A DNA stretch of 64,000 bases from positions 496,001 to 560,000 of the forward strand of contig WNNJ02000108.1 in NCBI GenBank assembly GCA_012934845.2, in the 5' to 3' direction. The translations under genes were made by a program, and so were the position numbers. This stretch comes from Pomphorhynchus laevis. Its lineage: Eukaryota > Acanthocephala > Palaeacanthocephala > Echinorhynchida > Pomphorhynchidae. Positions 1-10,272 of the stretch are shown in pieces. The notes under the pieces were generated by a model. It searched no databases. It was not told the origin of the DNA and saw only the letters and a list, made by a program, of their open reading frames with translations. Each line of letters begins with the position of its first letter. Position 1 is the first letter of the stretch.

Positions 1-1130
1 CTCGTTACTGATATTTTGCTTTTGTTTCCAATGTGTTGTGAAATGAGGGGGCAGAACGGCCTTTTCGGTCAAAGCCATGTATTAGGGCTTTAAGTATAAT
101 AGGAATTGGAAATGATCGCAAATGGGAAAATATGATATCAATGACAGGATAACAATATCAGCATAAATAAAATTTGACAAACATGAAATTACAATTGAAT
201 ATTGACATTAATTATCTACCATCAATAAAAAAATTTTAATTAGATAAAATTAAGTTTTAGTAAACAGAAACGAAATTGAATTACAATTACATGTTTAGTT
301 TTAGAATTGGACATGTTAGAAAAAAATAGAATTAATTTACGACCTTCATGGCTCGATTTTCACCATTAAGAAAACGGATGATAATGTCTTAACAATAGGG
401 CGAAAGCAATTATTCTGCCCACGCACTACTTGAAATTGGAACTCTATACACGAGTAAACACCATAATGTAATATAAAAGAAGTTTATTTCGTAGAAACTG
501 TTATGCAAAGAACATCATTGTCGTACAGAAAATGGCACTCCTGATTGGATCAAAGTGAAATCTCATTAAAGTATCTTGATCTAGCCATCAACGAAGTCAT
601 GTGAGATGATATTGTCTTTTTAATTGTTAAATGCAGAAGGATTCGATCTAGTGAATTTTTAGTTAAGTTTAAAGTTATAAAGTATTTTTGTATTGGACAA
701 ATGTAACCAGGACGCTTAAATTATAACGATGTTGAATTTTTTTAAAAAGACAAAATGTTAAATTACACGTATTAAATAATAATCAACTAAGCATCAATTA
801 AATTAATGTAAATTAAATTGATGTAAATATATGTAATAACCCGACCTGCATAATGTAACGTAGCAACAAAGCAATTCGTGAAAAATCCTTTAATCAAATT
901 GACATCGTATCGTGTCTTGAAATAGTGACACCGCAAAGGGTTCGTGCTAAATAAGAGCTGTGTCAAAACACTATATCAGTAAAAATGGAATATCGTTTTG
1001 TCAGTTTTTATTAATGTCTCGCAATAAATATCGTCTAGTAATATGAATAAGTAGCTTTATGATCACCTCATAAGTGTAAAGAGGTTGAGATTATAAAGTT
1101 AATTCTTCAAATATTTCGATCTAATTTGAA
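1..1130. other. AT-rich non-coding DNA
   Basis: No open frame with recognisable similarity is seen on either strand. The stretch is AT-rich with short A and T runs and no clear tandem repeat. It leads into the degraded endonuclease region of LINE-A. Confidence 0.6.
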
Positions 1131-1144
1131 TATTGGAGAAATCC

Positions 1145-1174
1145 ACAGTATTGCGTATTATCCTCCTCTAGGTA
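1145..1174 (+). repeat. 30-bp duplicated snippet of LINE-A endonuclease
   Basis: These 30 bases recur at 1580-1609 with a single mismatch (A/T near the end). The second copy is in the expected place, just before the SDH motif of the endonuclease. The first copy interrupts the glycine-rich segment about 435 bp upstream, so it looks like a short templated insertion rather than inherited coding sequence. Confidence 0.7.
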
Positions 1175-2659
1175 TGCGAGGAGGTGTAGCATTAATTCGA
1201 CATGATCTCTCAACATCCAATATATCATATCTTTGTGATTCTGGATGATCATTTAATGCCGGTTTATACTGTTAATAATTAACTGCTGAAATTAAATGTT
1301 TGTGTTGTTTATAGATCTCCATATTTCATTTTGAGAACAGATCGGCTTAAGGATTATTTGTCTAATTTTTGTTCATCCCAACGATTTGTCCTTTTAGGTG
1401 ACTTCAACCTTGCGAATGTAGATTGGAATATGAATGATATCAAGCCTGCTCAGGCGTATCAAAACAATTTCGTGATTTATTTCTTGCTGGCCTACTTTTA
1501 GTGCAACATTGTAGAGAACCAACTCATGTCAACGGTGCTACTCTAGATCTTGTGTTTACAAGATGTACTGGAGATATCGACAGTATTGCGTATTATCCTC
1601 CTCTTGGTAACAGTGATCATTGTGTTCTCACCGTTAAATTAGTGTCCAAGATCGTTTGTAGGTCAAAATTGGGTTATCCGAAGCGAAATTGGACTCGGGT
1701 GGATACACAACATCTCTAAGCTGCTTTCTACAGCATTTTTCTCATAGTTATAGGTCTACTACTGTTTCAGATCTGTTGACCATTCTTTATAACGTTTTCT
1801 TAAATTTGTCGGATAAGTTCGCTCCGAAACGGAGAGCTTTCATTATTTACACTAGCCCTCAGTGGTTTGATCATGAACTTCGTGCAATGTTGAAACTGAG
1901 CAATGCCCTGTGGGCTACTACTCAAACCCATCCTGAAAACTTAAATAAGTATCGGAATGTGCGCAACCTCTGCAATAGAATGAAAATACATAAGCGAATA
2001 ACATTTGAAGATAGTATTGCAAATTGCATCGGGAATCAACCAAAACACTTTTGGTCATATGTGAAAGGTTCAAGGATACTTCCCTCTAAGGAAGTATGAA
2101 TCACCAGAAGTAATTCATTATTTCTGGTGAATATGTTTATTCTACTGAGTCTAAAATTGCTGAATGCCTAGCGGACAGCTTCCATTCTCCATCGACTATT
2201 GTTTCAGCTATTTACTCTTTAAAATGGTATCCCAATCACAATATTACTCAGAATCTCGTTAAGCCAATCAGTGCATCTGAAGTATTGCACCTAATCACTA
2301 GGCTTGCCGATTTGGCTCTCCTGGTCCAGATGATATTTCACCTTACCTAATTATTGCGGTTGGACCTGCCGTAAGTAGTGTTTTAGCTCATATATTTTCA
2401 TTTAGCCTGATCAATTCGTGGATTCCTACAATATGTAAGTCTTCTATTGTTGTACCAATCCCTTAAAAACAGCCAGCGATTTCTTGTTTAGATTTTCGCC
2501 CTATAAGTTTGGCCAGTGTCCTCTCTAAATTACTAGAACGAATTATTGACAAAAGGCTACTCGAGCATCCAAACTTTAACAGCATTCTTACTTATTCTCA
2601 ACACGGATTTAGACGAGGCTGTTCATGTCTATCTAATTTGCTTACCTTGAGAGAGTTGG

Positions 2660-3505
2660 ATGGAAATACTAAGCTCAGGACTTTGTCTCGACGTCGTATT
2701 TCTAGATTTTTCGAAAGCCTTTGATCGTGTGCCACATAAAGGTCTTGTGTCACTCTTAATTCACTACGGCGTCCCTCGTGTAATCTGCTATTGGATTGAA
2801 AATTTTCTTTCATTGCGTACGTTTAAGGTAAGTGTTGGTGAGTCTTTATCTGCGGAAAGTGGTATGTCGACAGGTGTCCCTCAGGGTTCTGCACTAGGTC
2901 CCCTATTATTCATCACGTTCCTTAACGATTTACTCTTACGTATTGAGAACAATCACTTGGCATTCGTTGATGATCTTAAAATTTGGACTACTATACGAGA
3001 TATCGATGACTGTAAATCTTTACAGGCAGGCTTGGATCGAGTTCATGATTGGCGCCGCTCTACTGGATTACATCTTTACGTTGATAAGTGTATACTTATG
3101 AGGATGGGTAAAAAATCCAGTAATTTTACATATCATATCGGAGATGTTCTTCTTACTGAAGTATCACATCATAGGGATTTAGGAATTATCGTGCAGGCAT
3201 CATTAAAAACTAAACTTAATAGTGAAAGAGAAATAAAAAGCGCTACTTGTGCACTTTATATTGTAAAGAACTCATTCCTTAAGATTACCACTAATGTCTT
3301 TAGAAATTTGTTTAACACGTTAATTCGTCCGCATTTAGAGTATGCAATTCAGGCTTCTTTCCTGATCACCAAACAAGAAAGGACATATATAGAGTCAGTC
3401 CTAAGGCCAGGTTCTCGTCTATGTTCGAATGCGATATTGGATTATGCATCTCGATTAGATTTGCTAAGAATTCAGCGGATGTCATCACGATTTTTGTTTC
3501 TTGAC
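2660..3505 (+). pseudogene. Reverse transcriptase domain of LINE-A
   Basis: The longest open piece of LINE-A. It encodes the RT palm with FLDFSKAFDRVPH (about 2705), GVPQGSALGPLLF (about 2872) and FVDDLKIW (about 2963). Both catalytic aspartates of the xxDD box are kept, although the usual alanine before them is valine. The thumb follows (RPHLEYA, about 3325). The open frame formally runs on to 3577, but its last 25 or so residues are antisense to the 3' UTR of LINE-B and are not part of this protein. In life the enzyme would copy element RNA at a nicked chromosomal target. Confidence 0.8.
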
Positions 3506-3586
3506 TTATTATTATTATTATACATTCAACAACATACGAGCATTAGCTCAAATAGCTGGCTCACAATAAGTTTGTAAATAAATTAA

Positions 3587-5815
3587 TTAGTTTTTAAAAT
3601 AAGGAAATGCAACACAAAACATTGCTTGATCCATTCGTAGTCTTCTTTTAAAAGCACTAAGTGAACTGCATCCAACGGTGTCTGCATCAAGGTTGTTCCA
3701 CAGCTCAACAATTCTTCTATCAAATTGCATCGCGCCCAATTTCTGTACTCTGTTTCTTCGAATAGTTAAAGAATGACCGCGAAGAACATTTGGACAACGT
3801 AGTTGAACCTTACTCCGAAGAGGGTGATGAGGACGTTGGAATAAATGCCAAACAAGGCACATATCCATGTACCGACGGGTCCATGTGACGGTCTCAAGTC
3901 CTAATGATCTCAGTCTGTCTTCATAAGGCAGCGACGCCAACGTTGGTGCTAGCTTTGTTGCCCTGCGAAGTACCCTCTCTGATTTCTTATGTTCATGCAC
4001 AGTACGTGGGTATACAACCGGAGCTGCATATAAAAGTCTACTCAATACATGTGCTAAAATCAGAGGCCGAAGAGCAGTCGGATTAACGCGAACAAACGCG
4101 CGTCGAATCATACCTATCATTTTATTGGAGTTGGCACAAGCTTGATCAGTGTGCTTTTTGGTTGATAAATTAGAGGTAACCCATACTCCTAAATCTTTGT
4201 AACTATCGACACTTTCCACAATACAGTCCTTATATGTGTAACAAGCTGATGTTAGTTGCTTGCGAGCATTACCAATAATACGCATGTGTTTGCATTTCGA
4301 AACATTTATCACAAGCTTGTTTAACGCCGCCCACAACTCCAAATTATCTATGTCAGTTTGCAAATTATCAACATCCTCACTTGAATGAATGGGCCGCCAT
4401 ATTTTTAAGTCATCTGCATACAAACATGATCGAGAGCGAATGCACCCAGGCAAATCGTTAACATAAATGCTGAATAAAAGCGGACCCAAAACTGAACCTT
4501 GAGGTACTCCAATATGACATTCTCTAGACACAGACAATGACCAATCGACAAGTACTCGAAAGCAACGATCACGAAGAAATTCTCTAATCCAATCAACTAT
4601 TATGTTTGGGAGTCCAGTATTGACAAGTTTCTGAAGAAGTAGACCATGATCTACTCTATCAAAAGCTTTAGAAAAGTCGAAGAATATAATGTCTGTATCG
4701 ATATAATGTGTCTTATTCGCTGTCCAATCAAGATGAGCATCAAGCAAATTTGAAACAGTTGAATAACCCTCCCGAAATCCGTGCTGATTAGGGACTAAAA
4801 TTTTTCCTACACGAAAAAACTCAACCATGTAGCGATGCACAAACCTCTCCAACACTCTACAGCAAATGCAGGTAATGCTCACCGGCCTATAATTCTCAAC
4901 GGAAGAGCGATCTCCCTTCTTGAAGTAGGGAAGAACAATTGACTGCTTCCACACATTAGGAAGAGATCTTTCCAAGATTGACTGGCGAAAAATTGCACAG
5001 AGAGGAACGCAAATTGAGCCTGCTAATCTGCGCAGATAAACAGAAGGTAGTAAGTCACAACCTCTTGAATTATTTGCTTTTAGACGGCGTAATTCGGAAT
5101 AGACTTTAGCTGGCGTTATCAAATTGTCAAGGTCCAACTCAAGACACGTGTCAGAGTAAGTGTTCAGCACACTAGATTCCATACAAAAAGTTTGATGTTC
5201 ATTTGCGGGCTCTACTGAAGTGCAATAGTGTGCCGCAAACTCTTCAGCTAGGTCATTCGCAGAAATGTCATAGAAGTAGTGACAAATCGAAGAATCAACA
5301 GCTCCCCTGCTTGATAGGTACTGAAAAATGACCTTTAAATCGTATTTACACTTGTTAGCTAATGCATTCTCAAATGCACACCGCTTCTTTCTCTTCAATG
5401 AATTGAATAAATTTCTTGCCTGTTTAAAAACATCATAACTACACTCCCCAACTTTGTAGCGATTGAAGATCAAATTACGAGTCCTCAATGCTGAACGTAA
5501 CTCAGAATCGAACCAGGGAGAATCTTTTCGACGTGTCCTGCTTCTAAGTGGAGAGAATAAAATAAGCAGCGACTCTAAGGTTCTCTGAAAGTAATTCCAC
5601 GCGCCGTGTACTCCAACAACAGCGGGATCTGGCCAGGTAGCTGTTGAAAGTATTGACTTAATTGCACCTGTGTTGGTTTTGAAAGCATTAACCACTTGAT
5701 TTTCACGCGGACCTCGAGTATCTTCTTGAAACCTTAACCGAATGATCAGGCATACCGATCGGGGCATCATAACGGATAGCGTTAATAATCTCACTGTTCG
5801 AAGATAAACATACAT
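3587..5815 (-). CDS. LINE-B ORF2: endonuclease tail, linker and reverse transcriptase
   Basis: A 742-codon open frame. The first roughly 45 residues are out-of-frame endonuclease. The linker (PWFDSELRSALRTRN, about residue 100) resembles the segment between endonuclease and RT in CR1/Jockey ORF2. RT motifs run from PYFKKGDRSSVENYRPVS (about residue 295) through FFDFSKAFDRVDHG (about 370) and GVPQGSVLGPLLF (about 435) to YADDLKIW (about 462) with both catalytic aspartates. The C-terminal thumb ends in an HSLTIRRNRVQKLGAMQFDRR segment shared with the copy at 28.3-29.1 kb. RT itself looks uninterrupted; what is lost is upstream. The ATG given is only the first in the open frame, not a natural start. 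Confidence 0.85.
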   Translation of the reverse strand: MYVYLRTVRLLTLSVMMPRSVCLIIRLRFQEDTRGPRENQVVNAFKTNTGAIKSILSTATWPDPAVVGVHGAWNYFQRTLESLLILFSPLRSRTRRKDSPWFDSELRSALRTRNLIFNRYKVGECSYDVFKQARNLFNSLKRKKRCAFENALANKCKYDLKVIFQYLSSRGAVDSSICHYFYDISANDLAEEFAAHYCTSVEPANEHQTFCMESSVLNTYSDTCLELDLDNLITPAKVYSELRRLKANNSRGCDLLPSVYLRRLAGSICVPLCAIFRQSILERSLPNVWKQSIVLPYFKKGDRSSVENYRPVSITCICCRVLERFVHRYMVEFFRVGKILVPNQHGFREGYSTVSNLLDAHLDWTANKTHYIDTDIIFFDFSKAFDRVDHGLLLQKLVNTGLPNIIVDWIREFLRDRCFRVLVDWSLSVSRECHIGVPQGSVLGPLLFSIYVNDLPGCIRSRSCLYADDLKIWRPIHSSEDVDNLQTDIDNLELWAALNKLVINVSKCKHMRIIGNARKQLTSACYTYKDCIVESVDSYKDLGVWVTSNLSTKKHTDQACANSNKMIGMIRRAFVRVNPTALRPLILAHVLSRLLYAAPVVYPRTVHEHKKSERVLRRATKLAPTLASLPYEDRLRSLGLETVTWTRRYMDMCLVWHLFQRPHHPLRSKVQLRCPNVLRGHSLTIRRNRVQKLGAMQFDRRIVELWNNLDADTVGCSSLSAFKRRLRMDQAMFCVAFPYFKN

Positions 5816-6173
5816 CTAATAGAGATCTACTGTCACTAGCAAAACGAGTGCAATTTTGGACACGCTGAGTTAAACCACAATAGATGATACACTCCAGAAG
5901 GTCATAGGAAGCATGGTCACAAGTAGGAAAAGCCGTATACGAATTCCAATCAACCGAAGGCATATTCAAGTCACCAAGTATTAAAACATTGGAGGTACCT
6001 TTAGAATAAAGTTCTACTTCCCCAATCAGTTTATCTGTGGCGGCCAAGGGTGAACGATATACTACCCCCAGAACAAGCGGAGCGGTATGCATGAATTTTA
6101 CCCGACACCACAAACTTTCGACTTTATTAGAAGAAGAAGTGCTAAGAATAGTTACTTTCACATCGTTGCTCAC
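5703..6173 (-). pseudogene. LINE-B apurinic-like endonuclease C-terminal half
   Basis: Encodes VLGVVYRSP (about residue 34), ILGDLNMPSVDWN (about 64-76) and APIGMPDHSV (about 140), matching the YRSP, GDFN and SDH blocks of exonuclease-endonuclease-phosphatase-type LINE endonucleases. It overlaps the next frame by about 110 bp, so one frameshift separates endonuclease from RT. The N-terminal blocks (for example SETW) are missing because the element is 5'-truncated. Confidence 0.8.
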
Positions 6174-6218
6174 ATAAAGAATAACACCTCCACCTCTTCC
6201 ACTTTTACGACGTTTGAG

Positions 6219-6261
6219 TTTCTGACGTTTGAGTGCCGTAACTTGATTTCGTAATTCCTTG
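6219..6261 (-). repeat. 43-bp LINE-C snippet fused to LINE-B
   Basis: Identical over 43 of 43 bases to 8493-8535 inside LINE-C, where it encodes part of the post-endonuclease linker (ELRNQVTALKRQ). Here it lies immediately upstream, in sense, of the truncated LINE-B endonuclease. The 10-mer CTCAAACGTC occurs twice at the joint, suggesting a microhomology-guided template jump. Confidence 0.75.
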
Positions 6262-6654
6262 ATAGTAATGTATGCGCGTGTACACCGGTTGGACGGTTAT
6301 CCGAGTGGTTCGATCGCATTACGTTCATCGATTTTGATAGGTCATGTCATTAATTAAAATTATTATTATTTATTACAAGACTTTGACACATTAAAGAGTC
6401 ATTTTGTCTGATCACAATATTAAGAAAAGGAAAAAAGAAAGAAAAAAAGTAGTTCAGCAATAATAAATTGTCACATATAGTTATATATTTCCTGCAAAGA
6501 ATCTTCTCTTTTTGAAAGATTCATAAGATTTCCCGGACAAGAACGACTTATGACTATCTAGTGGGTCAGTTGTGACTATTTAGTGGGTAATATATACTAA
6601 CTATGTTTTAATAATTAATAGCATTGATTATTGAAGCACATTGTTTTTAATCAT
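6262..6654. other. Non-coding spacer with a LINE-D snippet
   Basis: AT-rich, no gene. The only recognisable content is a 39-bp match to the end of LINE-D (6475-6513) and a short direct repeat around 6550-6590 in which TGACTAT.TAGTGGGT occurs twice. Confidence 0.5.
6475..6513 (-). repeat. 39-bp snippet identical to LINE-D ORF2 end
   Basis: Matches 11093-11131, the last codons of LINE-D ORF2, over 39 of 39 bases. No other LINE-D sequence surrounds it, so it is either an extremely short 5'-truncated insertion or templated filler DNA. Confidence 0.65.
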
Positions 6655-6743
6655 TATTATTAAATACAACAGCAGCAAAAGAGCGTAGAGCTCGTACAGG
6701 CTGGGTACAGGGTTAAAAAAATATCAATGAAAATCCGATTGTT

Positions 6744-8102
6744 TTAAGTTAGTACATTCTTCAGATTTCTCTTGAAGGACAAAATACTGGAGGCCGAAAC
6801 CACTTGACTTGGTAGCTTATTCCAGCTTTTCCACGTTCGGTTGACAATTGTGTTAAATCTTCTTCGTGGACGAATGTGGGTCTTTAACGTGAGGTGATGT
6901 CCCCTCAATCTGTTTGAATTTCGAAGTTCGAACAGTTTGCGGCAAACATGTTCCCTCTGTTCTTTTTGAACATTAAGCGCTGTCCACACAAACATTAAAT
7001 CAGATGACTTTAAAGATTTCTTCACTGTGGTCACACCAAGTGCGTGAAGTCGAAAAATGAATGAGAGCTTGCGTTGGCTGGGTACAAGATGTGTGGCCTT
7101 GCGTAATATGGATTCGTACAGGTTCATCTCTGTCGTAGTTTGAGGGTGACAGGCAGGTGAAGCGTATCTCATTAAAGATAAGACATAAGCATTGAAAATT
7201 AACTTAAAACTGGATGCGTCAAGCTGGCCAATGGTCTTTCTAATAAGTCCTAAAATTCGACGGCATTTAGCAACTGTGTGACTGGTATGTGGGATGGTCG
7301 ATAAGCTTCTATTTACGATCACTCCAAGGTCTTGAAATTGGAGAACTGTTTCAATTTCTCTTCCGTCAATGGTATATGATGAATTGATGTGTAGATGTCC
7401 GATGCGCATATGTTTTGACTTATCGGGGTTTAATACCAGTCCCCGTTGATTACACCATACCTTAATATTATCAATGTCTCTCTGGAGTATCATTGGATCT
7501 CGGCTATCGATTATTAATCGCCAAATTTTCAAGTCGTCGGCATATAAACCACATGGACTCGAAATAGCTGTAGTAAGCTCGTTGATGTAAATAATGAAGA
7601 GCAATGGACTGAGTACCGATCCCTGAGGAACACCGCGTCCAGGATTTCTTGTTTTTGACATTTGTTTATTAGCCAATACAGTAATCTTCCGATTTCTAAG
7701 GAAGGAGTTAATCCAATTAAGGAGGGTTCCTCTGATGCCGTACTGTTCCAGCGTAATAAAGAGGACATCATAGTATATCCGATCCAATGGTTTGCTGAGG
7801 TCGAAAAACAAAACATCAACATTAACTCCAGCCTCGGCATATCTGGTCCAATCACTCCTCGCAAGTATTAGGTTTGTGACAGTAGATCTTCCTGGGCGGA
7901 AACCATGCTGGTTGTTGCAGAGTACTTGGTTATCTTCTAGGTGCCCGATGATTCGTTTAAAAAGCAGTTTCTCTAGCACTTTACAAGCAACGCAGGTAAG
8001 GCTTATGGGCCGATAGTTGCTTGCTAGATTACGGTCGCCTTTTTTGTAGAGAGGTCGGATTATAGAACATTTCCAATCTGATGGTATACAGCCTGTTGAC
8101 AA
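6744..8102 (-). pseudogene. LINE-C ORF2 reverse transcriptase
   Basis: A 452-codon open stretch beginning within the RT. Blocks seen: PLYKKGDRNLASNYRPIS, HGFRPGRSTVTNL, FFDLSKPLDRI (the usual KAFD is KPLD here), GVPQGSVLSPLLF, and YADDLKIW with both catalytic aspartates. A thumb and the C-terminal tail with WNKLP follow. The terminus at KNVLT is natural, followed by a 3' UTR of about 90 bp. The RT N-terminus lies upstream in another frame (about 8100-8250). Confidence 0.82.
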
Positions 8103-8255
8103 GGAGAAATCGAATATGGTGTGTAAAGGTTCATATATTACTGGTGCAAGTTCCCGAAGAAGAATTGGAGGAATATTGTCTGGTCCTGCCGCAATTGATC
8201 GTGGTAGCTTTAGAAGTTCGTTAAGAACCTCAAATTTATCAAATGGAGTAAATTC

Positions 8256-8804
8256 TTAACACGGATATTGAGCAGTGGAGAATCTGGGGCAATACTGACA
8301 GGTAGGACTCTCTAGCGTGAATTGATCTAGGAAAATATAGGCAATTGCTTTGTCATCAGATGTGAGCTCACCGGTTTCCATAAATATAGAGTTAATCTCA
8401 GACGTAGTTGATTTTAATGAGCTGATATGTTTGAACAATTTACTGGGATATCTTTTTGATGATCGACAAAGATTGGAAACGAAGCACCTGCGTTTCTGAC
8501 GTTTGAGTGCCGTAACTTGATTTCGTAATTCCTTGTAATCGGTCCAAGAACAATTCTGTTCTTTGAATTTTTTGTAAATTTTGTCTCTTGTCTTAATCAT
8601 TTGTTTAATCTGCGAGTCAAACCAAATGGGAGTTTTGTGGGATGTGCGCTGACGTTTTAAAGGGGAGAAGTAATTTAGAGCATTGATCAAAGTAGATTTG
8701 AAATTTTCCCAGCACTGATCTATGCCAATTTCATATGGATTAGGCCATTGAATGTTTCGAATAGCTTGCGTCATACTTGCGAAATTCGCTTTGAAGGGAT
8801 TCAA
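8256..8804 (-). pseudogene. LINE-C ORF2 linker between endonuclease and RT
   Basis: Encodes the conserved connector: WENFKSTLINALNYFSPLK, then TPIWFDSQIKQMIKTRDKIY and LRNQVTALKRQKRRCF. This region is characteristic of CR1/Jockey-type ORF2 and has no assigned catalysis. It joins the endonuclease after a frame change close to a run of five C on the sense strand near 8890. Confidence 0.75.
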
Positions 8805-9499
8805 TTCGGGTTTTGCCGAGGGGGCTGTTTTAAAGAGACTGACAGAAAGCGCCAGCCTAATGACACAATGATCACTGTGGCCAATAGGGGGCTGAGAGAG
8901 ATTTCATCAATTGTGGGTTCCCCTCGTGATAAGCAGAGGTCTAAAATGGCAGATGATTGCTTCCTCCTTCTAGTGGGTTCGTGAATATGCTGGGTTAGAT
9001 TGAGATCGTTGAACGTATCAAGGAGATTGGATGATTCAACATCACAACCATGTGTCGAAGTATATAGGTCCCAATTGACATGAGGCATATTGAAGTCTCC
9101 TAGGATAATGATCGGTGATAAGCTTGTTAGGTGATGTCGTAAAGAGATGCCAATCTTTTCAGTTGCGGAGCGCGGAGATCGGTAAAATAAACCGATTTTT
9201 AGTTTCTGTCTATCAGGAGAAGATACTGTTGCCCACAGATATTCGTTGTATGAATCATCTGATACAATGCTGTGCTCGATGATGGTTAACGGTTGCTTGA
9301 CGTATAATATAACTCCACCTCCTTTTGAGGCGGTTCGATCCGATCGTATAACAAAGTAGCCTGGGATTGAGATTTCATTATCAGATATATCGTTGTTAAG
9401 CCAGGTTTCGCTCAATGCTATGATGTTTGTGTTCATTGAATTAACGAGACACAATATTTCGTCAAATTTGTTGTACATGCTTAAACAGTTAGAGTACAT
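8801..9499 (-). pseudogene. LINE-C ORF2 endonuclease (EEP fold)
   Basis: Target-nicking endonuclease. Visible blocks are ALSETWLN with the catalytic glutamate (about residue 30), a glycine-rich KGGGVILYV turn (about 58), GLFYRSPRS (about 103), ILGDFNMPHVNWD (about 132) and a C-rich LDLCLS segment (about 187). The expected SDHC block is present in the adjacent frame (about 8860-8890), showing one frameshift close to the end. The given ATG is internal; the true ORF2 start would lie slightly upstream. Confidence 0.82.
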
Positions 9500-9570
9500 G
9501 ATGGAAATATTATTTTGAGAGTAACGGCAGTGGTGTGGTGTCGCTGTTGGTGTTGAAATTGGATTGATGT

Positions 9571-10176
9571 TTACGTGGTGGATGCACGAATCTGTGCGGC
9601 GGAGAGTGTCGATGGAACGGTTAGACGGATTCCGAGGCTGAATCGCGTATTTACCCTTCGCCGCACAACTTGAAAATTTTTCACAATTAGATTTTTTTCA
9701 CCGTTTTGAATTCTTTGTTGAAGCTCTTTCCTTGCAGATTTCAATCTGTTTCTATCTTCAGTGCTGAGGTCAGGTAGAAGTCTGATACTGGAGCCCCTTA
9801 ACTTAAAGGAATTCTTGATGATTTGCTTACTAGTCTCGGGGCTATCAACAACAACTTTCAAAAGCCTTGGTTTGGTGCCATCTTGTTCCTTCTCAATGCG
9901 AAAGAGGTATATTACCTGTCTATTTTGTTCGACTGATATTTCTGTTGGGAGAACAGTTGAAAGAACTTGCTTTACTGAATCAACATCATGTTTAATCCGG
10001 ATGAGACTGTTTGGACTCGGTGATTCATTTAAATTTACAATAATGAAACATTTATCCCGATCGAATGTTCGGCGTTTATGTCGTTTAGGCTCAGATAGAA
10101 TAGGTATATTGGGGTTATCAGTGTTGTTTACAGTGGAATTGGTATGATTTATCATTTGTTTGAGTGTTCCATCCAT
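9571..10176 (-). pseudogene. LINE-C ORF1 core domain
   Basis: About 200 residues containing RDKCFIIVNLNESPSPNS, RIKHDVDSVKQVL, IYLFRIEKEQDGTKPRLLKVV and the basic LKSARKELQQRIQNGEKNL segment. The same string of blocks recurs in ORF1 of LINE-D and LINE-E and, more loosely, LINE-H, so it is a family-wide ORF1 module, presumably RNA-binding. The role is inferred from its position before ORF2, not from a recognised fold. Confidence 0.7.
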
Positions 10177-10272
10177 TTTATATAGACTATGGGTTGTTTG
10201 AGGACAATAAAAAGTTGGGAGTGCTGTGTGATGTGGTGCTTCTGTGTTTGTTTCCAGCCTTGGATGTGTTTT

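Larger units (their letters stand above)
1131..3505 (+). mobile_element. LINE-A: degraded CR1/Jockey-like non-LTR retrotransposon (ORF2)
   Basis: Remnant of a LINE ORF2 read left to right. Endonuclease pieces appear first, in several frames: a GGV-type glycine turn near 1180, YRSP near 1310, LLGDFN near 1395 and GNSDHC near 1605. A linker of about 130 residues follows (1689-2099), then reverse transcriptase. The frame changes repeatedly before 2660, so the copy is dead. The 3' end is missing: the protein stops resembling the family near 3500, exactly where the tail of LINE-B begins on the opposite strand, so LINE-B probably inserted into or next to LINE-A. Family assignment rests on RT motifs and resemblance to LINE-D and LINE-E; clade naming without a tree is tentative. 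Confidence 0.85.
3506..6261 (-). mobile_element. LINE-B: 5'-truncated CR1-like LINE with (TAA)n tail
   Basis: Minus-strand LINE. Its 3' end lies near 3506, where the sense strand ends in several TAA repeats. The 3' UTR just before the tail matches the end of a second copy at 29040-29110. ORF2 is open for 742 codons (3587-5815), preceded by endonuclease in another frame (5703-6173). The element is truncated inside the endonuclease: ORF1 and the endonuclease N-terminus are absent. At its 5' edge it is fused to 43 bp of LINE-C sequence (6219-6261). The long intact RT frame suggests a moderately recent insertion. Confidence 0.85.

Noticed and set aside
6270-6320. tRNA-like words (CCGAGTGGTT followed by GGTTCGATCGC) resembling A and B boxes
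   Set aside because: The two boxes overlap instead of being 30-40 bp apart, and no acceptor or anticodon stem can be formed.
7529-7864. 111-codon minus-strand frame overlapping LINE-C RT
   Set aside because: It is a shifted frame of the RT region; the RT frame has all the motifs, and this one has none.
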